64,000 nucleotides of DNA from the NCBI RefSeq assembly GCF_027887165.1, contig NC_077232.1, positions 336,648 to 400,647 on the forward strand. The letters run 5' to 3'. The DNA comes from Monodelphis domestica (Eukaryota; Chordata; Mammalia; Didelphimorphia; Didelphidae). The position numbers were made by a program, and so were the translations under genes. Below, piece by piece: positions 22,690 to 64,000 of this stretch. The notes beneath the pieces were generated by a model, which was not told the origin of the DNA, made no database searches, and saw nothing but the letters and a program-made list of their open reading frames with translations. How positions within the stretch are numbered: position 1 is the first letter of the stretch; each line of letters begins with the position of its first letter.

Positions 22690-22862
22690 TTGAGAATTTG
22701 GGATAGAGTGAAAGAAACCCTGGCCTTGGAGACAAGAAGGTCTGAGTTCAAATCTTGCCTCCGACCTTGACCTGCTGCAAAACTCTGGGCCTGTCACTTA
22801 ACCTCAGCTGCCTCTTCTGCCAAGAGAGACACAACATCTGTTCTTGCTTTGAATCCAAGATC
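22690..22862 (+). mobile_element. Diverged tRNA-derived SINE
   Basis: 'ggccttggagacaagaaggt', 'ctgagttcaaatcttgcctc' and 'ctgggcctgtcacttaacct'. The 3' end is lost or altered. Confidence 0.65.
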
Positions 22863-22984
22863 CTAGGAATTTCCTTGGAAATCTCTGCAGACCCGCGGGC
22901 TGTGCTGCTACGTTGTGATTCCTGTCTGTTGTAGGGATCGAGCTATCAGCTGTGTGTGTAAATCCTCCTATTTGCTGGATCCGT

Positions 22985-23502
22985 AAATGTGTGTGCGAGT
23001 GTGTGCGTGCACGTCTGTGAGTGCGTGTGCATGCGTGTGCGTGTGTGCGTGCATGTGCGTGTGTGTGCATGCATGTGCATGTGTGAGAATCTGTGTGTGC
23101 GTGTGTGCGTGTGCAAGTGTGTGCCTGTGTGTGCGTGCGTGTGCATGTGTGTGTGCGTGCATGTGCGTGTGTGTATGCATATGTGCACGTGTGAGAATGT
23201 GTGTGTGTGCGCGTGTGCGAGTGTGTGCGTGCACGTCTGTGAGTGCGTGTGCGTGCGTGTGCGTGTGTGCGTGCATGTGCGTGTGTGTGCATGCATGTGC
23301 ATGTGTGAGAATCTGTGTGTGCGTGTGTGCGTGTGCAAGTGTGTGCCTGTGTGTGCGTGCGTGTGCGTGCGTGTGCATGTGTGTGTGCGTGCATGTGCGT
23401 GTGTGTATGCATATGTGCACGTGTGAGAATGTGTGTGTGTGCGCGTGTGCAAGTGTGTGCATGTGTGAGAATGTGTGTGCGCGTGTGCGTGTGCTGGCTT
23501 GG
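22985..23502. repeat. TG/CG alternating array, 0.52 kb
   Basis: Almost strict purine-pyrimidine alternation (TGTGCG, TGCATG, TGTGTG) for about 515 bases, a strong Z-DNA-type sequence. A unit of about 222 bases is repeated: 'acgtctgtga' occurs at 23011 and 23233, and 'gtgagaatct' about 222 bases apart. The later part carries a 10-base insertion. Cys/Val and His/Thr open frames here are artefacts. Confidence 0.96.
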
Positions 23503-24578
23503 GAGGGAGGGAGCCTCTGGCTGACTTTGAATGGCTCCATTTGGGGCTGCCACAGGCCTTGGGTTTGTTCGGAGCCTTTCCCAGCCCAAGCCGGAGTCAG
23601 GGCGGCCTCTGCTCTTCCGAGTGTGGCCGGCAGGTGGCGCTGGCTGCCCTCCCCGGCCGGGGGCCAGAAGGAGCCCGTCTGCCGGGACGAGGGCCTCCTC
23701 GGGATGGGGCTTGTCGGCCCATGGGGGGAGGCGAGGCCGGCTCCTCTGGCCAAGCCCCCCCGGATCGCTGAGGCCCTCTTTTCAGGGGTGGATGGGGATC
23801 TCTCCTGAGTGGGAGGCCATCCCGGTGGGCTTCTCGGAGGCAGGGGACGGGCTCCAAAAGGGGGCCCTTTGAGGCGTCTCTGCAGCTGGGTCCGTTCAGT
23901 TTGGGGAACCCAAACACACAGTTGGGTGGACGCCGCAGTAAGCTTGGCCCACTTCCAAGCCACGTGAAGCTAGTTCAGGCCCTGAAGGCCACCCCCACCT
24001 CCGCGGGACACCCTTCCCTGGGGAACCCCGTCGTCTTCCCGACTTGGGAGCCGATTGTCTTCTGACCTTCCGGTCCGGTGGCTCCCCTCCCCCTTCCCCG
24101 ACGCAGTAAGCACTTTTGGGTGGGTCCTGTGTTCGACTCACGCGACACGTCTCCACACTGGTCACGTGGAGGAAGGGACGACAGGAAGAGGAGAGCAGGC
24201 GGGAAATGGCCGCCAGGGTCTGCCCGCAGGCCCTTCGGGGTCTTTGCTCAGGGCGTCCCCACCCTTGGGTGCTGCCTTCGCCCTGCAGCGTCCGCGGGCT
24301 CTTGCCTCTCCTGCCTCCTCGTGGCGGCCCGGCGGGGCCCCTCTGGACGGGCTTGGGCCCCCGTGACCCCGGGCTAAGGGGTTCTCGGCCATGCCCGAGG
24401 GGACGGCACCCACATCGGGCTGCTCTGACGAGGTGCAGAGTCCTGGCTGGAGGGGTGACGCTCCGGGTTCGAGTCTCGGGCAGGCCCTGGGCCGCGCTCC
24501 TGGCCTCCTGCTCCGGTTCTCCCGTGAGCCTGCTTCAGCCGGGGGGCGCCCAGGCAGGAAGTCCCCCCCTTGTTCCAG
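23503..24578. other. CpG-rich upstream flank of LRRC56 coding start
   Basis: GC-rich with many CpGs. No coding exon recognised. It ends in the acceptor 'ccccccttgttccag' (AG at 24577-24578) that starts the first coding exon. An alternative LRRC56 promoter could lie here. Confidence 0.4.
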
Positions 24579-59283
<34,705 letters not shown>

Positions 59284-59287
<4 letters not shown>

Positions 59288-59616
59288 AGTCTCCCCCGCC
59301 CCCCCCCGGCCCCCTCCCCCCCAACACGCCTCTAAGCTGGCCCTGCTTCCTCCCCAGGCTCAGCCCGAAGGCCCTCAGGCAGGTGGGGGCCCTGTCTTTG
59401 GCCCCCCGCGCACCCTCCTCCCCCCTGGAGCCGGCCTTCTCCCTCTTCAGACACCGGGCCGAGAGAAGGGTGCCCGTCGTCCACCCGGCAGCCAAGACCC
59501 CCGAGAAGATGTCTCTGCCGGCCCCCGGCCGGCCCGCCCTGCACAGGCTGTCCAGCCTGCCCGGAGTGGGGCCTCCGACGCCCCCGACACACCTCCAGAG
59601 GAATCCCAAGTCCTAG
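59284..59616 (+). other. LRRC56: Possible alternative LRRC56 3' extension
   Basis: A weak donor 'aa|gtagag' at 59284 and a good acceptor 'cttcctccccag' at 59346-59357 would remove 74 bases including the stop. The phase fits, and 86 codons then run to a TAG at 59614-59616. Human ends near the first stop, so this could be marsupial-specific, a minor form or chance. Confidence 0.3.
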
Positions 59617-59720
59617 CGGGCGGCAGGGCCGGCCTGAAAGGGAAGGGAGGCCGCGGAGAGCCGGCGCCAGCTCCCGGCCCGGCTGCCAATCACTCTAGTC
59701 GCGGCTGGCCAGAAACGGGG

Positions 59721-59726
59721 TTTATT
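59721..59726 (-). terminator. LMNTD2: LMNTD2 poly(A) signal
   Basis: 'tttatt' on + is AATAAA on -, 230 bases beyond the LMNTD2 stop. Confidence 0.75.
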
Positions 59727-59743
59727 TTCGGGGATCGCCGGTC

Positions 59744-59749
59744 AATAGA
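59744..59749 (+). terminator. LRRC56: Possible LRRC56 poly(A) signal variant
   Basis: AATAGA is a weak variant and the only near-match to AATAAA on the + strand between the LRRC56 stop and 59800. If used, the 3' ends of the two convergent genes overlap. Confidence 0.3.
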
Positions 59750-59955
59750 GAAATTACGCAGCCGAGCGCTCGGGTGGCTGGTGTCTTCCTTGCGCGCCCC
59801 CCGGGGCTCTGGGGCCCTGGGACGCGGCAGCTGCCCCCACGCCCCGGCCCGGCGCCCTGGCAGGCGCGTGGAGCCTCTGGACGGGGGCTGCTCAGCCGCT
59901 CAAGGCTGTGTATTGGGAAACATGGCTGTGCCCCCCCCTCGCAGGCACTCCTCAG

Positions 59956-60096
59956 CTACTTGGCGATGGGGGGGTAGTTCAAGTGCTTCAGCCCGAAGCG
60001 GCTCTCGGCGGTCTTCTGCACGCTCAGGGCCACCATCGGGCATTCCACGTCCACGTACTTCCTGCAGATCCGGGGCGGCAGGAACTGGTTTGTGTT
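59956..60096 (-). CDS. LMNTD2: LMNTD2 last exon
   Basis: Acceptor 'ccttcctcag'. 46 residues with NQFLPPRICRKYVDVECP and the conserved C-terminal end, then TAG. Confidence 0.88.
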   Translation of the reverse strand, partial: NTNQFLPPRICRKYVDVECPMVALSVQKTAESRFGLKHLNYPPIAK

Positions 60097-60984
60097 CTGA
60101 GGAAGGAAGGGCGGGAGGGGCTGGCCGTGGGTCCGAGCCCGGCGCCCCCCCAAGCCCCAGCCGCCCGGCGCGCCCGGCCACTCACAAAGATGCACTTCTG
60201 GATCTTCTTGCCGATGGCCGGGAGCTGGGAGAGCTCTGTGGGGGCACAAGAGGCCGGCAGGGCGTCAGCACCCCCCCGGCCCGCGAGCGGCCTAGCTGCG
60301 GGCAGGGGTAAATGAGCACCTGGAATGCTGGGCAGGGGCACCATGGCCCCGTGACACGAGTCCTGCCGGCCTAGCGCGGCCTCCCTGGCCTCCGCCGGGC
60401 CGCCGGGCCTGTTGGCGTTGATGCTGGGGATGACGCGAAGGGGCCTGGGTCGGGGCAGAGACGAGTGAGGCTCCGGGCGCGTGGAGGTGGCAGGGCTGGC
60501 GCCCTCGTGGGGCTGCAGTGGGGGAGGGGGGCGCGCATCCCACCTGCTCCTGTAGGGCCCAGCCTGGCCTTCTAGGCTCGGGGGAGGGCCCGGGATCTTG
60601 GGCTTCTTGCGGGCCGGGAGATGCCTCCGGTGGCTCTTGGTCCTCAGGCCTACAGCCTCCTGGGGCTTCGTGTCCGGGGCCTCGCGCAGCGGGTAGCAGT
60701 CGATGGACATGTCCGTATAATCAGTGAAGGCCTTGGAGGCCTCTGTCACACAGTGTGGCGCCTGGTATTGGCTCATCACCTGGGAAACTCGCTGGTCACC
60801 GCCTCCCCCCAGAAGAGGGGCATCGCCAACCCCCCGCCCTCCCGCCGGAACCCCTGCCACTCACCTCCCCCGCGGGGTTCAGTAAGAGGGTGACGCAGCC
60901 GGGGTGGGTGTAGAAATGGATCAGGTCCTTTTGGGGCGCCTTGGCCATGCGCTTCCTCGTCGGGCTGACCCCCTCGCCCCACAC
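59956..60984 (-). CDS. LMNTD2: LMNTD2, lamin tail domain containing 2 (C-terminal exons, 5' partial)
   Basis: Five spliced exons, read leftward: 60984-60865, 60779-60544, 60444-60320, 60235-60186 and 60096-59956 (stop TAG complement at 59956-59958), 223 residues in all with phases 0, 2, 1, 0 matching at each junction. The first exon is the end of a lamin-tail Ig fold: VWGEGVSPTRKR, HFYTHPGCVTLLLNPAGE, then SQYQAPHCV in the second. The rest is a basic, Pro-rich linker and a conserved end with QLPAIGKKIQKCIF and GLKHLNYPPIAK. The name rests on this domain and on position: LMNTD2 lies tail-to-tail with LRRC56 in human. Its molecular role is unknown. The start of the lamin tail domain and all earlier exons are not visible. 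Confidence 0.83.
60186..60235 (-). CDS. LMNTD2: LMNTD2 exon
   Basis: Acceptor 'gcccccacag', donor 'cttt|gtgagt'. Codes ELSQLPAIGKKIQKCIF. Confidence 0.85.
60320..60444 (-). CDS. LMNTD2: LMNTD2 exon
   Basis: Acceptor 'cccgacccag', donor 'ccag|gtgctc' (weaker). Codes PLRVIPSINANRPGG and VPLPSIP. Confidence 0.8.
60544..60779 (-). CDS. LMNTD2: LMNTD2 exon
   Basis: Acceptor 'gtttcccag', donor 'agcag|gtggga'. Holds VMSQYQAPHCV and FTDYTDMSIDCYPL, then a basic Arg/Lys/Pro stretch. 236 bases, phase 2 out. Confidence 0.85.
60865..60984 (-). CDS. LMNTD2: LMNTD2 exon, lamin tail domain end
   Basis: Acceptor 'cttggggcag' (minus strand), donor 'gag|gtgagt'. 40 residues. Confidence 0.85.
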
Positions 60985-62558
60985 CTGCCCCAAGAGTCCT
61001 GTCAGCCCCGGGCGAGCTCCCCCGCAACCCTCTCCCGGACGCCTGGGGACGGGGAGGCCCAGGTCTGGGGGGCCGGGGGGGCTTCTGCAATGCCAAGGCT
61101 CACCCAGAGAGTCAGAGAGCAGGGGAAAGTGACTCCAGGCCAGGGCCTGCGCCGTCACGGTGTCAGTGTGCGGCTCCTGGGAACTGCCCCCCACGCACAC
61201 ACTGTCTAGAAAGGGCCAGCCGGGCAGGGGCTGATCCCCGCCCCAGGACCAGGGGGAGCCCCTCCTCTAAGCTCCAGAGAAGGCGGTCACACCCCAGCAA
61301 GCCATAACCTGGGCTAATAAGACCTTTATCTGTGGCCACTGGTTGGCTGAGAGCCGTCTCTAGGGCTCTCGACAGCTCAGCCAGGAGCCAGCAGCCAGGG
61401 AAGGCCCCAAGGGATTCTCTCTCCTGCCCCATCAGGTGGAAGCCACTCTCCCAGGAAGTGCCCAACGCAGCCCCTGGCACCGGCGTTCCTCGGCCTAGGA
61501 GCCAGCAAGTCCCGTGCGTGCCCAAGAGGGAGCCAAACGGCAGGCAGCAGATCCTTGCTGATGAAGGGGGCGGCCAGCAGCCCCTGAGCCCACCCAGGGC
61601 CATCTCCTTGTGAGTGGCCTTAACTACGCGTCTCCCACGCTTGCTTTAAGTCTGGGGCTCACCCTTCCCACGGATGTGAGGCGTGCGGGGAGCGGGATTT
61701 TGGTAACTTCTTACTATGTCTTCAGAAGTGCCGAGGCTGAGAGAGGTTAAAGGGAAACCCAGCAGAGGGGGCTTGTATCAGAAGTGGTGCCCTTGAATAC
61801 AAAGTAGCAGCCACCCCGGGGCGGGGCAGGGCCAGAGGAGGGTGCGGCCCAGGAGCAAATGGCCTTTACCTGACTGATGCCTTTAAGGACAGAAATGGCC
61901 CTGAGGGCAGAACCTTCAGGAAGTCCCTGTTCACTACACCTGCTCATCCCCAGATTGCTCAAGCTACCCCAGGACCGCTGAGGAGCTTTTCTTTGGTGGG
62001 CAGCCAATTAGCTTGTAGGAAGTGCTGGGCACAGTGCTAAAGGAGTAGGGGCACAGAATGGGAATACAAAGAAAGGGAAAGGCCAGTCCCTAGCCCTGAG
62101 GAGCTCCTAGTCTAACGAGGTAGAACGGGCTGGCAGTGTACAAGCAAGAAAGATCCAGCCAGGATAAATAGGTAAATAAGGTGAAATCAACCAGAGTTAC
62201 TGAAGAGGTGAAATGAAATCTACAAATGAGGCTGGAGGTGAAATTGACAGGCCTTAGAACCATTTTGGATATAGAGGGTGGCAGACAATGAGAAGTACAG
62301 GATGACACCAGTGTGTGACCAGGAAGGTGCTTGGGGGGGGGGGGGGTTAGTAATAAGCAGTATAAGAAGGTAGACCGAGGGAAGGCTTTGAGGAGAAAGA
62401 TGAGTTCAGTTTGGGACGTGGTGAGTTTAAGATGTCTATAGGACATCAAGATGTTCAGTGGGCAAGTTAGAGAGGGAAGAGGAGGTCAAAAGGAAGGCTA
62501 GGGCTGTACAAGTACATCTGAGTCATCTGTGTCAGGGGGAAGAAGGGGAAAGAATGAA
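60985..62558. other. Right flank, probable LMNTD2 intron
   Basis: No upstream LMNTD2 exon was recognised on the minus strand. 62015-62120 resembles an old interspersed repeat ('gtgctgggcacagtgctaaa'). G run of 13 near 62335. Confidence 0.45.
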
Positions 62559-62559
62559 A

Positions 62560-62800
62560 TAAGAATTTATCGGCATGCCTGGTATGCCAGGCGCTGCACT
62601 AAGGACTTCTTGCACATCTCATGCTTGATCCTTACAACTACCCTGACAGGGAGGTGCTATTATTATCCTCACTTTGCAGTTGAAGAAACTGAGGCAAAAG
62701 AGATTCAGTGATTTGCCCAGGGTCACACAGCAAACCCAGGTCTTCTAGACTCCAAGCCCAGCACCTTTCTGCTTCACCACCAGCTGCCTATAGAGATGAT
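62560..62800 (-). mobile_element. MIR/CORE-SINE
   Basis: Long reverse copy: 'tatgccaggcgctgcactaa', 'gggaggtgctattattatcc', 'gaagaaactgaggcaaaaga', 'tttgcccagggtcacacagc'. Confidence 0.92.
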
Positions 62801-62984
62801 TATTGAAACCACTGGAGTTGATGAGATGGCCAAGTGATAGAGGGTGACAATAGCCCAATATAGAGCCTTGGAGGAACCCCAGAATTCCTATTTTTAAGTC
62901 TGTCATTGATATTCAAAAGGTTTCTTTCCACTGGAAATTTTACGGATTAGATGAAGTTTCAACAACAGTAATAATCTAGTATTT

Positions 62985-63060
62985 CCATATTGCTTTAAGG
63001 TTTGCTTACAAATATTGTCATTAGTAATACCATTACTAGGGCTATATCCCAAAAAGGAGA

Positions 63061-63094
<34 letters not shown>

Positions 63095-63124
63095 CAGAGT
63101 CAGAGAGAGGGAGAGAGAGGGAGG

Positions 63125-63169
<45 letters not shown>

Positions 63170-63640
63170 AGAGAGAGAGAGAGAGGGAGGTAGGGAGGGA
63201 GAGAGAGAGAGAGGGAGGGAGGGAGGGAGAGGGAGAGAGAGAGAGGACCCATTTGTCTTTTCTAACAGCCCTTTTTGGGATGGCAAAGAGCTGGAAAATG
63301 AGGGAATGCCCATCAATTGGGGGATGGCTGAACAAGTTGTGGTATATGATAATGGGGATGGGATGGAATACAGTTGTGCTGTAAGGAATGATGAAGAAGA
63401 TGATGCTTTTGGAAAGAGCTGGAAAGATGCAAAGTGAAATAAGCAGAACCAGGAAAACATTGTACCCAGTAACAGCAACATTGGGGAATGATCAACTATG
63501 ATAGCCTAAGGTCCCAATGCAATGATCCAAGACAATCCAGAAGGATTTAGGACAAATACTATATTCCCCTCCTTCAGAGAAAGAGCTGATGGTGTCTGAA
63601 TGCAGATTGAAACTGACTGTTTTTCACTTTATTACATTTG
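62985..63640 (+). mobile_element. L1 ORF2 3' end with internal GA expansion
   Basis: Forward L1: 'ccattactagggctatatcc', then a GA array, then 'ggatggcaaagagctggaaa', 'ccatcaattgggggatggct' and 'agcagaaccaggaaaacatt'. The array replaces about 60 bases of the ORF2 C terminus. Confidence 0.85.
63057..63246. repeat. GA/GGGA microsatellite inside L1
   Basis: About 190 bases of GAGA with GGGA and GACA interruptions. Confidence 0.96.
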
Positions 63641-63744
63641 TATGCTTTCCTCCGGGTTTGGATTTTCAGGGTGTATTCTCTTACAATGTGGCTAATATGG
63701 AAATATGTTCTGCATGATCCTATATGTATAACCCAGTTCAACCT

Positions 63745-64000
63745 GCTTACCACTTATGCCCAAAGGGCTTTAAATGACTGCCTGCCCTCTGATCCAGCCA
63801 TGCCACTGTTGGTTTGTAGCCCAAAGACATAATAAGGAAAAAGACTCCTACAAAAATATTCACAGCTGCACTCTTTGTGGTGGCAAAAAATTTGAAGAAG
63901 AATGAAGGGTGTCCCTCCATTGGGGAATGGCTAAACAAAATGTGGTATCTGATGGGGATGGAATACTATTGTGCTCTAAGGAATAATGAACTGGAGGGAT
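63745..64000 (+). mobile_element. L1 ORF2 3' end, cut by window edge
   Basis: 'gccctctgatccagccatgc', 'acaaaaatattcacagctgc', 'ccattggggaatggctaaac' and 'gaataatgaactggagggat'. A second, separate forward L1 end that continues beyond the window. Confidence 0.88.

Noticed and set aside
22804..23963. His/Thr-rich and Cys/Val-rich frames
   Set aside because: Translation of the TG/CG array; no zinc-finger spacing or family match.
1..24578. HRAS, expected upstream of LRRC56 from human gene order
   Set aside because: No P-loop or other HRAS exon was recognised on either strand. It probably lies left of the window, or order differs.
61163..61603. Minus-strand 146-codon frame as an upstream LMNTD2 exon
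   Set aside because: It has none of the lamin tail strand pattern and no good acceptor/donor pair in phase with 60984.

Overview
The window looks like marsupial nuclear DNA. It is full of tRNA-derived SINEs of the 'ggtggctcagtggatagag' type, MIR/CORE-SINE and L2 relics, and L1 elements whose ORF2 tail has the marsupial-style zinc-knuckle end. It also has very long simple repeats. The species cannot be fixed from sequence alone. No prokaryotic feature or CRISPR array is present. A recognisable ciliary gene and its human neighbour lie in the right half.

Layout. 1-24.5 kb: no recognised protein-coding exon. It holds single-copy-looking GC-rich DNA, a 1.3-kb polypurine array (2.47-3.8 kb), a CpG-rich promoter-like block with a strong splice donor (about 5.65-6.15 kb), a 0.6-kb GAT/GGT array, L2 and SINE relics, a 5'-truncated L1 (11.19-12.52 kb), a TCTCTG array (18.8-19.2 kb), a small MITE-like element (22.15-22.38 kb) and a TG/CG array (23.0-23.5 kb). 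24.6-59.3 kb: LRRC56 on the + strand, first coding exon at 24594 and stop at 59287. Its exons are recognised by close similarity to mammalian LRRC56 and by matching splice phases. The intron at 30661-54572 is about 24 kb and is mostly nested L1, LTR and SINE insertions plus a 54-bp minisatellite. 59.96-60.98 kb: the last five visible coding exons of a minus-strand gene that fits LMNTD2 (lamin tail domain containing 2). Its 5' exons lie beyond the right edge or were not found. 61-64 kb: intron of that gene or intergenic, with MIR and L1 fragments and a GA array.

The tail-to-tail order LRRC56(+)/LMNTD2(-) matches human 11p15.5. HRAS, which sits upstream of LRRC56 in human, was not seen here. 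LRRC56 is a leucine-rich-repeat protein linked to intraflagellar transport and outer dynein arm delivery. The CpG-rich block at 5.65-6.15 kb has an RFX X-box-like site, which would suit the promoter of a ciliary gene, but its link to LRRC56 through an 18-kb first intron is inference. The terminal LRRC56 exons (55.99-56.83 kb and 59.28-59.62 kb) have more than one phase-consistent model.
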